Shown: piece by piece, positions 51,003 to 60,563 of the stretch
Layout: each line of letters starts with the position of its first letter
How positions within the stretch are numbered: the first letter of the stretch is position 1
Made by a program: the position numbers and the translations under genes
Notes under the pieces: model-generated
Databases searched by the model: none
What the model was told of the DNA's origin: nothing
What the model saw: only the letters and a program-made list of their open reading frames with translations
From: Lysinibacillus sp. KCTC 33748
GTDB lineage: Bacteria; Bacillota; Bacilli; Bacillales_A; Planococcaceae
Assembly (NCBI RefSeq): GCF_002237755.1
Contig: NZ_MWSJ01000013.1
Coordinates: forward strand, 1 to 64,000
DNA length: 64,000 nucleotides
Direction: 5' to 3'

Positions 51003-51755
51003 TCAATCATTCACTTCTTGACGTTTACGATACACTTCGTACATTAAAAGTGCAGCAGCTACCGATGCATTTAGTGATGTGACATGTCCAATCATCGGCA
51101 AATGATATAAAAAGTCACATTTCTCTTTTAATAAGCGGCCCATTCCTTTGCCTTCACTACCAATAATAATCGCAAGCGGCAATGTTGCATCCATTTTACG
51201 ATAGTCTGCAGAACCCTTGGCATCTGTACCTGCAATCCATACCCCTCGTTCTTTTAGCTCATCCACCGTCTGCGCTAGATTGTTAACACGCACGACAGGT
51301 ACATGCTCAATTGCCCCAGTTGATGCCTTTGCCACTACGGCTGTCAAACTCACAGAACGGCGTTTCGGAATAATAATACCATGCACACCTATCGCATCAG
51401 CAGTTCGCATAATAGAGCCTAAATTATGCGGATCCTCTAGCTCATCTAAAATTAAGAAAAATGGATCTTCTTGTTTTTTTGCCGCAGCCGCAAATAAATC
51501 CTCTAGCTCCGCATATTGATATGCCGCAACAGAGGCAACAATTCCTTGGTGATTGGCATCTGATAATTGATCAACCTTTTTCTTCGGGACAAATTGAACA
51601 ATGACACCACGTTCACGTGCCAAATCTAGAAGTTCGTTAACCCCCGATTTTTTCACACCTTCTGCAATCCATACTTTATTCATATCGCGGCCTGAACGAA
51701 GTGCTTCTAACACTGGGTTTTTACCGGCAATCATTTCTCCATTTTGCTCTGCCAT
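51003..51755 (-). CDS. rlmB: 23S rRNA (guanosine-2'-O-)-methyltransferase RlmB
   Basis: A 250-residue SPOUT (TrmH) family methyltransferase. The N-terminal substrate-binding domain has GKNPVLEALRSGRDMNKVW. The SPOUT domain has FLILDELEDPHNLGSIMRTA (motif 1, NLGSIMRTA), IIGSEGKGMGRLLKEKCDF (motif 2) and IGHVTSLNASVAAALLMYE (motif 3). These bind AdoMet in the trefoil knot. It overlaps mrnC by one base. Confidence 0.94.
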   Translation of the reverse strand: MAEQNGEMIAGKNPVLEALRSGRDMNKVWIAEGVKKSGVNELLDLARERGVIVQFVPKKKVDQLSDANHQGIVASVAAYQYAELEDLFAAAAKKQEDPFFLILDELEDPHNLGSIMRTADAIGVHGIIIPKRRSVSLTAVVAKASTGAIEHVPVVRVNNLAQTVDELKERGVWIAGTDAKGSADYRKMDATLPLAIIIGSEGKGMGRLLKEKCDFLYHLPMIGHVTSLNASVAAALLMYEVYRKRQEVND

Positions 51756-52195
51756 TAATTTGACACTCCTTTCGATTCCTCGATTATTTGAATAGCGTAT
51801 GCAATGATTGCATAAACGCGTTCTAATTCATTTAATAAAAATAAACTACCAAGCACAGCCTCAAAGCCTGAGCTATTACGGTATGTTTGAACATCTGTAT
51901 TTTTCGGCACAGAGCCGGATTTGGCATTGCGTCCACGACGGAACACAGCCAACTCCTCCTCTGTTAAAAAGCCTTCATCCATCATTCGATGTACAATCAT
52001 AGATTGTGCTTTCGCTGATACGTAATGTGTCGCTTCCCTATGAAGTGTGTTAGGTTTGACGCGACCCGCACGTAGCAGATGCTCTCGTACCTTTTGTTCT
52101 AAAACTGCGTCCCCCATATAGGCTAACGCTAATGCATTCAATTGCTTAACATCTTCGTTGCGGAGTTTATCCAAATTACTTACCCTCGTTTCCAT
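51755..52195 (-). CDS. mrnC: Mini-ribonuclease III
   Basis: A 146-residue RNase III catalytic domain without a double-stranded-RNA-binding domain, the mark of Mini-III, which trims 23S rRNA ends in bacilli. [20 protein letters not shown] holds the first catalytic acidic residues and [17 protein letters not shown] the second set. The start is uncertain: ATG with AAGGA 6 bases upstream (used here) or TTG eight codons on with GAGGG. It overlaps cysS by 16 bases. Confidence 0.93.
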   Translation of the reverse strand: METRVSNLDKLRNEDVKQLNALALAYMGDAVLEQKVREHLLRAGRVKPNTLHREATHYVSAKAQSMIVHRMMDEGFLTEEELAVFRRGRNAKSGSVPKNTDVQTYRNSSGFEAVLGSLFLLNELERVYAIIAYAIQIIEESKGVSN

Positions 52196-53580
52196 CTAGT
52201 TCCTTGTCGCGTATCTTCTAAAACGATACCTTGTGCTTGCAAATGGTCACGAATTTCATCTGAACGGGCAAAATCACGATTTTTACGAGCTTCTATACGC
52301 TCCTGTAAAAGCGCTTCAATTTCTTCGTCTAATAACTCTTCTTCTTTTGCAAATTCAATACCTAAGACGTCACCTAACACCTCAAAAGTTTCAGTAAAAT
52401 GCAATAATACTTTTTCATCAGTATTCGTTTCATTTAAATAAATATTTGCGATTCGCGCTAATTCAAATAATACGGAAATAGCATTGGCTGTATTAAAATC
52501 ATCATCCATCGCTTCTTCAAAATGCGCTTTTTGTTCAGCAATTTTTCCAAGCCATCCTTCTGAGCAATCACCTAAGCTTGCTGTTGCTGTTAAACGGTGT
52601 TTGACATTGTTGTAGGCAGTACGAATTCGTTCTAAACCATTTGCGGCTGCATCTACTAAATCCTTCGCAAAGTTAATCGGATGACGATAATGCACCGAAA
52701 GCATAAAGAATCGTAAAATTTGCGGGTCAATTTGTTTACGAATATCATTTACGAGTATAAAATTGCCAAGAGATTTGGACATTTTTTCATTATCAATATT
52801 AATATACCCATTGTGCATCCAATAACGCGCAAATGTCTTATCATTATGAGCTTCAGATTGTGCAATTTCATTTTCATGATGCGGGAATGTTAAATCTTGC
52901 CCACCAGCATGAATATCCATAGTATCTCCTAAATGCTCACGCGCCATTACTGAGCATTCAATATGCCAACCTGGACGTCCTTTGCCCCATGGACTTTCCC
53001 AGTAAATTTCGCCTGGCTTCGCAGCTTTCCATAGAGCGAAATCTAACGCATCATCTTTTTTCTCACCCGCTTCTATACGAGCACCGATTTTTAAATCATC
53101 CACCGCTTGGTGAGATAATTTACCGTAACCATTAAATTTACGAGTGCGGTAATAAACATCACCCGCTGACTCATAAGCATAGCCTTTATCGATTAAAACT
53201 TGAATGAATTGAATGATATCATCCATATGCTCTGTTACGCGTGGATGTACATCTGCTTTCTTGCAGCCTAACGCTGTAATATCTTCAAAGTATGCAGCAA
53301 TAAAGCGTTCCGTTAATTCATGAACCTCTTCTCCAAGTTCATTTGCAGCCTTAATAATTTTGTCGTCCACATCTGTGAAATTTGAAACAAATTTCACATC
53401 GTAGCCTTTGTATTGGAAATAACGACGCACTGTATCGTAGACAATAACAGGTCGTGAATTCCCAATGTGAATGTAGTTATATACTGTCGGACCGCAAACG
53501 TACATTTTTACTTTGCCTTCCTCCAGCGGTACGAAAGTTTCCTTTTGTCGTGTTAATGAGTTGAAAATTTGAATACTCAT
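52180..53580 (-). CDS. cysS: Cysteinyl-tRNA synthetase
   Basis: A 466-residue class Ia synthetase. Zinc Cys 29 is in [12 protein letters not shown] is at 38-41, the zinc-binding ECSVM and [13 protein letters not shown] blocks follow, and KMSKSLGNF is the second signature. The ATG overlaps the cysE stop (ATGA). Twenty-five in-frame codons upstream lie inside cysE and are not used. It is controlled with cysE by the Cys T-box. Confidence 0.97.
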   Translation of the reverse strand: MSIQIFNSLTRQKETFVPLEEGKVKMYVCGPTVYNYIHIGNSRPVIVYDTVRRYFQYKGYDVKFVSNFTDVDDKIIKAANELGEEVHELTERFIAAYFEDITALGCKKADVHPRVTEHMDDIIQFIQVLIDKGYAYESAGDVYYRTRKFNGYGKLSHQAVDDLKIGARIEAGEKKDDALDFALWKAAKPGEIYWESPWGKGRPGWHIECSVMAREHLGDTMDIHAGGQDLTFPHHENEIAQSEAHNDKTFARYWMHNGYINIDNEKMSKSLGNFILVNDIRKQIDPQILRFFMLSVHYRHPINFAKDLVDAAANGLERIRTAYNNVKHRLTATASLGDCSEGWLGKIAEQKAHFEEAMDDDFNTANAISVLFELARIANIYLNETNTDEKVLLHFTETFEVLGDVLGIEFAKEEELLDEEIEALLQERIEARKNRDFARSDEIRDHLQAQGIVLEDTRQGTRWKRG

Positions 53581-54227
53581 TGTATTTCTCTCTCCTTTTG
53601 TAAGCGTTCGATTTCCTGATTCATTGCTGCAATCTGCTTCTCGAAAGCTTGACAACGTTCTTCTACAGGGTCAGGGATATTTTGATGGTCTAGTTTTTTC
53701 TCTAGACGGACTCCATCCTTAATCACTATTTTACCAGGAATACCGACAACCGTAGCATTTGGTGGCACTTCTTTTAAGACAACTGAGCCTGCACCAATTT
53801 TACTATTTTCACCAATTGTAATAGAACCTAACACTTTCGCACCTGTTGCAACTAGTACATTATCCTCTAATGTCGGATGGCGTTTCCCCTTTTCTTTTCC
53901 TGTACCACCTAAAGTTACACCTTGATACAACGTTACATTATCACCAATCTCACATGTTTCACCAATAACAACACCCATCCCATGGTCAATAAAGAAACGT
54001 CGACCGATTTTCGCTCCAGGGTGAATTTCAATTCCAGTAAAGAAGCGACTAATTTGTGAAATGGTACGGGCTATAAAATAAAAACGCTTTTTAAAGAACC
54101 AATGTGCAACTCGATGTGCCCAAGTAGCGTGCAAGCCCGAGTATGTTAATATCACTTCGAATACACTACGCGCAGCCGGGTCATTCTCAAAAATTGTTTC
54201 TACATCTTCCTTCATTCTTTTAAACAC
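53577..54227 (-). CDS. cysE: Serine O-acetyltransferase
   Basis: A 216-residue enzyme making O-acetylserine for cysteine synthesis. It has the N-terminal helical region and hexapeptide repeats of a left-handed beta helix ([40 protein letters not shown]). The catalytic His is in DHGMGV. The start is GTG, with GGGGGAG 5 bases upstream; it lines up with MFFRM of B. subtilis. First gene of the T-box-controlled operon. Confidence 0.95.
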   Translation of the reverse strand: MFKRMKEDVETIFENDPAARSVFEVILTYSGLHATWAHRVAHWFFKKRFYFIARTISQISRFFTGIEIHPGAKIGRRFFIDHGMGVVIGETCEIGDNVTLYQGVTLGGTGKEKGKRHPTLEDNVLVATGAKVLGSITIGENSKIGAGSVVLKEVPPNATVVGIPGKIVIKDGVRLEKKLDHQNIPDPVEERCQAFEKQIAAMNQEIERLQKEREIQ

Positions 54228-54351
54228 AAAAGCTCCCCCTTTTCATTTTGATCTACCTTGATCCTTCGAAATACTATAGCTGACGTTGATTTCACCCCAG
54301 AGTTACCGAGTGATTTTGGCGCATCCCCCACTTCAAGTCTATGTCTAGAAA

Positions 54352-54615
54352 ATAAAAAAGCGCCCCTATCATCCCAAAAAAGGAATGACAGAGACGCTAA
54401 AATTTGCGCGGTTCCACTCTGATTGAAGGCGAATGCCTTCCACTCTGGACGTTCTATAACGGGAACGAATCGATAAAGCCTACTTTTTTTCAGCTTTATG
54501 CTCAAAGGTGCATTTCAGTTTTGCCTAGGCTCAGACCACTTTCAGCCGGTGATGGTCCTCTCTTTAGAGCATGCGCCACTTACTTCTCCTTATCAACGCT
54601 TTTTCAATGTAAATA
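54352..54615 (-). ncRNA. Cysteine-specific T-box leader of cysE-cysS
   Basis: The minus strand contains the T-box sequence AGAGTGGAACCGCGC (54420-54406). The terminator is a 17-base-pair stem (54398-54382 with 54375-54359) with a 6-base loop, followed by a T run. A specifier-loop-like segment, GAAATGCACC, includes TGC at 54512-54510, a Cys codon. The stem I features AGAGAGGACC and GAAAGTGGTC are recognisable. Binding of uncharged tRNA-Cys would stabilise an antiterminator that uses the T-box sequence. This matches the known gltX / T-box / cysE arrangement of Bacillus. Confidence 0.93.
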
Positions 54616-54616
54616 C

Positions 54617-54644
54617 ATTTTACAACGAACTAATAAATTGTCAA
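54617..54644 (-). promoter_or_regulatory. Promoter of the T-box cysE operon
   Basis: A perfect TTGACA (54644-54639), 16 bases, then TAAAAT (54622-54617) on the minus strand, just before the T-box RNA and after the gltX stop. It makes cysE-cysS independent of gltX. Confidence 0.8.
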
Positions 54645-54655
54645 TCAATTTCTAC

Positions 54656-56116
54656 TTATTGCGCAAATTTTTCTACACGGTCAATTATTTTCTGTTTGCC
54701 AATTAAGCAAATTGCGTTCGGAAGTTCTGGACCATGCGTTTCACCCGTCGTTACGACGCGAATTGGCATAAATAGATTTTTACCTTTGTGTCCAGTTTCT
54801 TTTTGAACAGCTTTAATAGCCGCTTTAATTGTATCAGGCGTAAATTCCTCTAAACTTTCAAGCTGCGCTTTAAATGCAGTCATTACCTCAGGTACCTGTT
54901 CACCTGCTAAAACTGCTTTTGCTTCTTCATCATATTCAATATGATCGTTAAAGAATAGGCGAGATAGTTCTACAATTTCAGCACCAAAGCTCATTTGATC
55001 ATGATAAAGTGCGATTAAATCTGTAGCCCATGCACGTTCTTCTTCTGTTAATTCTTCTGGTAATAAACCAGCTTTTTGTAAGTGTGGTAAAGATAAAGCC
55101 ACTACTTCTTCTAAAGATAATTTTTTAATGTATTGGTTATTCATCCAAGTAAGCTTTTGTTTATCGAACATAGACGGTGATTTTGAAAGACGTTTTTCAT
55201 CAAAGATTTTAATAAATTCTTCTTTTGAGAAAATCTCTTCTTCCCCTTCAGGAGACCAGCCAAGTAATGCAAAGAAGTTAAACATTGCTTCAGGTAGGTA
55301 ACCTAAATCTTTATATTGTGTTACGAATTGAATAATTGATTCATCACGTTTTGATAATTTTTTACGATTTTCATTAATGATTAATGTCATATGACCATAG
55401 CTTGGATATTCCCAGCCGAATGCATCAAAAATCATCATTTGTTTTGGTGTATTCGATAAATGCTCTTCACCACGGAATACATGTGAAATTTCCATAAAGT
55501 GATCATCTAGCACTACCGCATAGTTATACGTTGGGATACCGTTTGCTTTAACAAGTACCCAGTCACCAATATCTTTTGACTCAAATGATACTTGTCCACG
55601 TACTAAATCTTCAAATTCATATGTTACATTTTCAGGTACGCGCATACGAATTGTATATTGTTCACCAGCAGCTTCTTTAGCCGCAACTTCCTCTGCTGAT
55701 AAATGACGGCAAGTACCATCATAAGTCGGAGCTGCTACACCTCGTGTTTTTTGTTCTTCACGAGACGCTTCTAATTTCTCTGAAGAACAGAAGCATTTGT
55801 AAGCTAAACCTTGCTCTAGTAGCTTTTCAGCGTGCTCTTTATAAATATCAAGACGCTCCATTTGACGATAAGGTGCATACGGTCCACCAATATCGATCGA
55901 CTCATCATATTCAATACCTAACCATTTTAAGTTATCTAGCTGAGATGCTTCTCCGCCCTCTACATTTCGCTCAACATCTGTGTCCTCAATACGTACGATG
56001 AATTTACCGTTATGATGTTTTGCATATAAATAGTTAAATAACGCTGTACGCGCTCCACCGATATGTAAGAAACCAGTAGGGGATGGCGCGTAACGAACAC
56101 GAACTTCTTTCGCCAT
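54656..56116 (-). CDS. gltX: Glutamyl-tRNA synthetase
   Basis: A 486-residue class Ib synthetase. It has [20 protein letters not shown] (HIGG is the HIGH signature), the KLSKRDES loop (KMSKS equivalent), and the anticodon-binding C-terminal helical domain. In bacilli without GlnRS it charges both tRNA-Glu and tRNA-Gln. It has a GGAGGC ribosome site and is separated from ispF by 91 bases. Its only downstream neighbour is the T-box operon. Confidence 0.97.
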   Translation of the reverse strand: MAKEVRVRYAPSPTGFLHIGGARTALFNYLYAKHHNGKFIVRIEDTDVERNVEGGEASQLDNLKWLGIEYDESIDIGGPYAPYRQMERLDIYKEHAEKLLEQGLAYKCFCSSEKLEASREEQKTRGVAAPTYDGTCRHLSAEEVAAKEAAGEQYTIRMRVPENVTYEFEDLVRGQVSFESKDIGDWVLVKANGIPTYNYAVVLDDHFMEISHVFRGEEHLSNTPKQMMIFDAFGWEYPSYGHMTLIINENRKKLSKRDESIIQFVTQYKDLGYLPEAMFNFFALLGWSPEGEEEIFSKEEFIKIFDEKRLSKSPSMFDKQKLTWMNNQYIKKLSLEEVVALSLPHLQKAGLLPEELTEEERAWATDLIALYHDQMSFGAEIVELSRLFFNDHIEYDEEAKAVLAGEQVPEVMTAFKAQLESLEEFTPDTIKAAIKAVQKETGHKGKNLFMPIRVVTTGETHGPELPNAICLIGKQKIIDRVEKFAQ

Positions 56117-56183
56117 AATTAAAAGCCTCCTAAATTTTCGTTCAAAAAATTGACTTTGTTCATTTTACCACTCTGTTACAGGA

Positions 56184-56212
56184 AATAAAAGCACTGAGAG
56201 CTCGCTTTTATT
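56184..56212 (-). terminator. Terminator-like hairpin overlapping the ispF stop
   Basis: A perfect 9-base-pair stem, AATAAAAGC (56184-56192) with GCTTTTATT (56204-56212), covers the ispF stop codon. A short T run follows on the minus strand. Strength is uncertain. Confidence 0.5.
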
Positions 56213-56684
56213 TCTTCATCAATAGGATTGTCGCCATCGCTGCAATCCCTTCCTCGCGACCTGTAAAACCTAAACGCTCAGTTGTTGTTGCTTTAACATT
56301 CACTTGAGAAGGCTCTGCATGAAGCAATTCAGCAATACGATTTTGCATTTGTTCAATATACGGTGCCATTTTCGGACGCTGTGCCATTATCGTACAATCC
56401 ACATTACCTAAAACATAGCCTTTATCCTCAACAATTTTCCAAATATGCTCTAATAATTTCGCTGAATCAGCATCTTTGAACGCAGGATCTGTGTCTGGGA
56501 AATGACGACCGATATCGCCCTCACCAATAGCCCCTAACGCTGCATCTGTTACAGTGTGTAATAAAACATCTGCATCCGAATGCCCTACCAACCCTTTTTC
56601 ATGAGGAATTGTTATACCACCAATAATTAATGGACGCCCTTCTTCAAATGCATGCACGTCAAATCCTTGTCCCACTCGAAACAT
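56208..56684 (-). CDS. ispF: 2-C-methyl-D-erythritol 2,4-cyclodiphosphate synthase
   Basis: A 158-residue trimeric MEP-pathway enzyme. It has the metal ligands in FDVHAFEEG and [22 protein letters not shown] [14 protein letters not shown], and [12 protein letters not shown] near the centre. C-terminus: [20 protein letters not shown]. With ispD it makes isoprenoid precursors. It lies 273 bases from ispD, more than in B. subtilis, and the intervening sequence has an ispD terminator, so it is probably transcribed separately. Confidence 0.97.
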   Translation of the reverse strand: MFRVGQGFDVHAFEEGRPLIIGGITIPHEKGLVGHSDADVLLHTVTDAALGAIGEGDIGRHFPDTDPAFKDADSAKLLEHIWKIVEDKGYVLGNVDCTIMAQRPKMAPYIEQMQNRIAELLHAEPSQVNVKATTTERLGFTGREEGIAAMATILLMKK

Positions 56685-56903
56685 ATGATTTTGAGAATGT
56701 CTAATAAGATAAATAAAAAATCCACCAACTGAAGCTCATTTACTTCAAGAAATATGCAGACTTAAATAGCTTCTATTCAGCTTATAAGACAGTCTCATTC
56801 ACCTTCCTTCACTTTTATATTTACTCTATATTATACCCTCATATTTTAACATATTTCCTAGGAAATTGAGTTAACAGTAAACCTTACTCTAGACTAAAGT
56901 TCA
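56685..56903. other. Interval between ispD terminator and ispF
   Basis: AT-rich, gene-free. A promoter for ispF is expected here but I could not single one out. No repeat or hairpin is clear. Confidence 0.4.
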
Positions 56904-56948
56904 ATTAAAAAATAAAATCTCATCAGCATCTACTGCTAATGAGATTTT
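56904..56948 (-). terminator. Intrinsic terminator of yacL-ispD
   Basis: A 10-base-pair stem (AAAATCTCAT, 56914-56923, with 56939-56948) is followed on the minus strand by TTTTATTTTTTAA. It lies 10 bases after the ispD stop. Confidence 0.85.
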
Positions 56949-56957
56949 TGTATGCTA

Positions 56958-57659
56958 TCATAATGTTTTCAAAGCACGTTTACGCAAGATCGCTTCACCA
57001 AACACTAAATCCTCTTGCGTTGTCATTTTTACATTTTCGTAGCTACTTTCTACAATATGCACCTCATGGCCAAGACGTTCAACAAGCATTGCTTCATCGG
57101 TACCAAGGAAGCCCACCTTCTCAGCGACATCCTCTGCCTCTACAATCAAATCAAATTGAAATGCTTGAGGCGTTTGAATCATCCATAAGCTTTCTCGATC
57201 AATCGTCTCCTCAATAACACCATCACGTACTTTTTTCATCGTATCCTTCGCACGAACACCCGCAATCGCAGCGCCAAAGTCATGCGCACTTCGCACAAGA
57301 TTCGCTATAATGTCGTGCGTAATAAATGGACGCGCAGCATCGTGCACAAGCACAATATCAACCTGCTTCATTTCTTTCATGCAAGAATGGACGGAATGCT
57401 GTCGCTCTGCACCACCATCAGGTAAACCTTTAACTTTAGTAATTCCATACCTCTCTAGCATGTCCTGAATAAACACACGCTCTTCAGGCTTTACCGCAAG
57501 CCAAATACCTGTACACTGACTATCCTGTTCAAATACCTCCAGCGTGTGTACGAGGATCGGTTTTTCTAAAAGATTTAAAAATAACTTATTCTGCCCTGCG
57601 CCCATTCGCTTTCCGCTTCCCGCAGCAGGCAATACTACTTCATATTGCACATTTCCCAC
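56958..57659 (-). CDS. ispD: 2-C-methyl-D-erythritol 4-phosphate cytidylyltransferase
   Basis: A 233-residue MEP-pathway enzyme with the nucleotide-binding motif VVLPAAGSGKRMGAGQNKLF, VLVHDAARPFI and VETPQAFQ-like MIQTPQAFQFDLI. It makes CDP-methylerythritol from MEP and CTP. It is tightly linked to yacL, 3 bases upstream. Confidence 0.97.
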   Translation of the reverse strand: MGNVQYEVVLPAAGSGKRMGAGQNKLFLNLLEKPILVHTLEVFEQDSQCTGIWLAVKPEERVFIQDMLERYGITKVKGLPDGGAERQHSVHSCMKEMKQVDIVLVHDAARPFITHDIIANLVRSAHDFGAAIAGVRAKDTMKKVRDGVIEETIDRESLWMIQTPQAFQFDLIVEAEDVAEKVGFLGTDEAMLVERLGHEVHIVESSYENVKMTTQEDLVFGEAILRKRALKTL

Positions 57660-57662
57660 TTC

Positions 57663-58748
57663 CTAGTCATCCTTTGGTTTAGCAAAAATCATTCGACCAG
57701 CTGATGTTTGAAGAACACTTGTTACGGTTACTGTAATTGCCTGTCCTATATAGCTACGTCCACCTTCAACAACGATCATTGTGCCATCATCTAAATAAGC
57801 AACCCCTTGATTATGCTCTTTCCCATCTTTAATGACCATCACTTGCATATCCTCACCTGGAATTACGACAGGTTTGACTGCATTAGCTAAATCATTGATG
57901 TTCAGTACTTTAACGTGGTGTAGCTCGCAAACTTTGTTAAGGTTAAAGTCGTTCGTCACAATTTGTGTATCGTAGCCCCTTTTCTTTGCAAGGCGCACGA
58001 GCTTTAAGTCAACCTCTTGAACATCCTCAAAGTCCTCTTCAGTAATCTCAACATTCGTCATACGTTCATCTTGTAATTTTTTTAAAATATCTAAGCCGCG
58101 ACGACCTCTTGTACGCTTTAACGTATCCGAAGAATCAGCAATATGCTGGAGCTCCGTAAGGACAAACTGTGGCACAACTAGTGTACCTTCTATAAAGCCT
58201 GTTTCTGAAATATCTGCAATACGACCATCAATAATAACACTAGTATCTAACAGTTTATAGCTCCCTCGTACTTCTTGAGGCTCTACACCTTCCGCTAGTT
58301 TTTTCTTTGTAGTGTTACCACGCAAAGTAAATAGCTGGATTAATTCATCTCGCTTTTTAAAGCCTACACGGAACCCTAAATATCCAAGCATAAATGACAG
58401 TATAATTGGTAAAACCTTTGTAATAATCGGTAAATCAATACTATCGATTGCGAAACCTAAGAAATAAGCAACGATTAGTCCGATAATAAGTCCAAGTGTA
58501 CCAAAGAATAAGTCACCAACCGGTACTTTAAATAGCACCTCTTCCATCCAACTAATAAGCCGTACAAAATAATCCGAAAAGGCAAATGATAATGTAAATA
58601 GTAAGAGCGCTCCTAAAGCTACTGATACGTAAGGGTTATCAAGCCAAGGATTAGATGATAAATGAAGCAATTCGTATAATGGCGGTAAGAAAACAAGGCC
58701 TAATGCTCCTCCAATCAGTAAAAAAGCAATTTGAACAAATTTTTTCAT
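57663..58748 (-). CDS. yacL: PIN/TRAM-domain membrane protein YacL
   Basis: A 361-residue protein: four membrane segments (about 5-25, 40-57, 80-98, 110-130), then a PIN domain (about 160-285) with acidic catalytic residues in LLDTSVIIDGRIAD, EDFEDVQEVDLKLV and VTNDFNLNKV, then a TRAM domain (about 295-352). PIN-TRAM proteins are predicted RNases; the function of YacL is not known. In B. subtilis disA precedes it; here radA precedes it after 342 bases. Confidence 0.9.
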   Translation of the reverse strand: MKKFVQIAFLLIGGALGLVFLPPLYELLHLSSNPWLDNPYVSVALGALLLFTLSFAFSDYFVRLISWMEEVLFKVPVGDLFFGTLGLIIGLIVAYFLGFAIDSIDLPIITKVLPIILSFMLGYLGFRVGFKKRDELIQLFTLRGNTTKKKLAEGVEPQEVRGSYKLLDTSVIIDGRIADISETGFIEGTLVVPQFVLTELQHIADSSDTLKRTRGRRGLDILKKLQDERMTNVEITEEDFEDVQEVDLKLVRLAKKRGYDTQIVTNDFNLNKVCELHHVKVLNINDLANAVKPVVIPGEDMQVMVIKDGKEHNQGVAYLDDGTMIVVEGGRSYIGQAITVTVTSVLQTSAGRMIFAKPKDD

Positions 58749-59051
58749 AAACTGTCACCCCCCATTCTTAATATATAATTATACATAGTTTACTGCAGAA
58801 AATCTTTTATGACCCCATCAAAGCATCGGTAATTTCATCCATTTCCAGATCATCCCGAGTATACTGAAAATCAATGACTAAAAATTTTTCACACTAAAAT
58901 CAGAAATGCTCTTTGACATTTGCTCTGCATTAAACAAACATTTTCACAGACATTATCATAGACGCCAATTCTCCTCTTTGAGTTTCCTATCTTCTATCTA
59001 TAAAATTTAAAAGACCAACGCCCTGGTGTTTAATTGCTGAAAGATGTTAAA
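58749..59051 (-). other. Gene-free interval where disA is expected
   Basis: In B. subtilis disA, which makes cyclic di-AMP, lies between radA and yacL. Here 342 bases separate radA and yacL and no frame resembles DisA on either strand. The stretch at about 59020-59053 ends GCTGAAAGATGTTAAAAG, similar to the 3' boundary of the hairpin repeat (GCTGAAAGAAGTTAAAAA at 458-475), so it may hold a decayed repeat fragment. An upstream promoter for yacL is expected here, but none is clear. Confidence 0.6.
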
Positions 59052-59082
59052 AGTGCATGTCAGAACATTGTCCAACATGCAC
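59052..59082 (-). terminator. Intrinsic terminator of radA
   Basis: A perfect 8-base-pair stem (GTGCATGT, 59053-59060, with 59075-59082) is followed on the minus strand by TTTTAAC, nine bases after the radA stop. Confidence 0.7.
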
Positions 59083-59090
59083 AAACTACT

Positions 59091-60467
59091 TTATAGCTCT
59101 CTAAAGCAAGCATTCAATGCGTCCTTTATCGTTTCTACACCGACTATCTCAATACCTTGAGGAAAATCCCAACCACCGATATTTGAAGCTGGTATGATGG
59201 CGCGTTTAAATCCGAGCTTTGCTGCCTCAATCACACGTTGTTCAATACGAGATACACGACGCACCTCGCCAGTCAAACCTACTTCTCCAATAAAGCAATC
59301 CGTTGCCCTAACAGCTTGATCCTTAAAACTCGAAACAATACTTGTCAACACAGCCAAATCAATAGCCGGCTCATCAAGCTTCACGCCGCCAGCAACTTTA
59401 ATATATGCATCCTGTGCCTGCAGCATGAGGCCCATTCTCTTTTCAAGGACGGCCATAAGTAGTTGCACACGATTTTGATCGACACCTGTTGCCATTCGTT
59501 TCGGATAATTAAAGCTTGTTGGTGTTACGAGCGACTGAATTTCAACTAGAATTGGCCGTGTACCTTCCATTGAGGCTACGATTGTTGACCCAGCCGCTCC
59601 CTGCGAACGCTCCTGTAAGAACAACTCAGACGGGTTTAACACTTCCTTTAAGCCCCCCTGAAGCATTTCAAAGATAGCAATTTCATTCGTAGAACCAAAG
59701 CGGTTTTTTTGGCTGCGTAAAATACGGTGGTTATGATGTCGCTCTCCTTCAAAATACAATACCGTATCAACCATATGCTCCAAAATACGTGGTCCTGCAA
59801 TTTGCCCCTCTTTTGTTACATGCCCGACTAAAAATATGGCAATTCCTTTTGTTTTTGCTATTCGCATAAGTTCTGCTGTACATTCACGCACTTGTGATAC
59901 ACTACCAGGTGCACTCGTTACCTCTGGATGAAAAACAGTTTGAATAGAATCGACAATAACAAACTTTGGCTTCACATCATCAATGGTCTGATTTAAAAGC
60001 TCTAAATTTGTTTCAGAATATATATAAAGCTCCTGTGAGATTACCCCTAAACGTTCTGCACGCAGCTTTGTTTGACGGATGGATTCCTCACCAGAAATAT
60101 AGAGCACACGATGTCCCTTATTTGAAAGCAACGCAGATACTTGTAATAATAATGTCGACTTCCCAATCCCAGGATCTCCCCCAATCAACACAAGAGAACC
60201 TGGTACGATGCCTCCACCTAATACTCGGTTAAGCTCACCCATTTCTGTTGCAACGCGTGATTCCTCAGCAGCTTCAATTTGCATAATAGGGAGAGCCTTT
60301 TGGGTAACCGTAGCAGAGTGTTGGAATGCACCTCGTGGCCCTTTTGCAACGACCTCCACCTCTTCAACCATCTTATTCCATTCCCCACAACCTGGACATC
60401 TTCCCATCCATTTTGCAGATTCATAACCACAGCCTGAGCATACAAATTTTGTTTTTTTCTTTGCCAA
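59091..60467 (-). CDS. radA: DNA repair protein RadA
   Basis: A 458-residue RecA-like helicase for recombination intermediates. The N-terminal zinc finger has four Cys (FVCSGCG and RCPGCGEW). Walker A is [10 protein letters not shown], the RadA-specific motif is [15 protein letters not shown], and the C-terminal third is a Lon-like domain. The start is TTG giving [14 protein letters not shown], with AGGTGG upstream; an in-frame extension of 22 codons has no ribosome site. It lies after clpC with its own terminator. Confidence 0.95.
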   Translation of the reverse strand: MAKKKTKFVCSGCGYESAKWMGRCPGCGEWNKMVEEVEVVAKGPRGAFQHSATVTQKALPIMQIEAAEESRVATEMGELNRVLGGGIVPGSLVLIGGDPGIGKSTLLLQVSALLSNKGHRVLYISGEESIRQTKLRAERLGVISQELYIYSETNLELLNQTIDDVKPKFVIVDSIQTVFHPEVTSAPGSVSQVRECTAELMRIAKTKGIAIFLVGHVTKEGQIAGPRILEHMVDTVLYFEGERHHNHRILRSQKNRFGSTNEIAIFEMLQGGLKEVLNPSELFLQERSQGAAGSTIVASMEGTRPILVEIQSLVTPTSFNYPKRMATGVDQNRVQLLMAVLEKRMGLMLQAQDAYIKVAGGVKLDEPAIDLAVLTSIVSSFKDQAVRATDCFIGEVGLTGEVRRVSRIEQRVIEAAKLGFKRAIIPASNIGGWDFPQGIEIVGVETIKDALNACFREL

Positions 60468-60511
60468 ATTGCATCCACCTCGAATATTTGTTCTTATATT
60501 TATTATTGTAC

Positions 60512-60554
60512 ATAAAAAAAGACAGCTTGGCACTTAAAGCCTCGCTGTCTTTTT
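60512..60554 (-). terminator. Intrinsic terminator of clpC operon
   Basis: A stem of about 11 base pairs (AAAAAGACAGC, near 60516-60526, with 60544-60554) is followed on the minus strand by TTTTTTTATG, 10 bases after the clpC stop. radA may be reached by readthrough or its own promoter. Confidence 0.9.
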
Positions 60555-60563
60555 AAATCGCGA

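Noticed and set aside
54270-54345. AGCTGACGTTGATTTCA segment as another intergenic repeat copy
   Set aside because: The shared stretch is short (about 15 bases) and no hairpin or inverted ends are seen, so a copy cannot be claimed.
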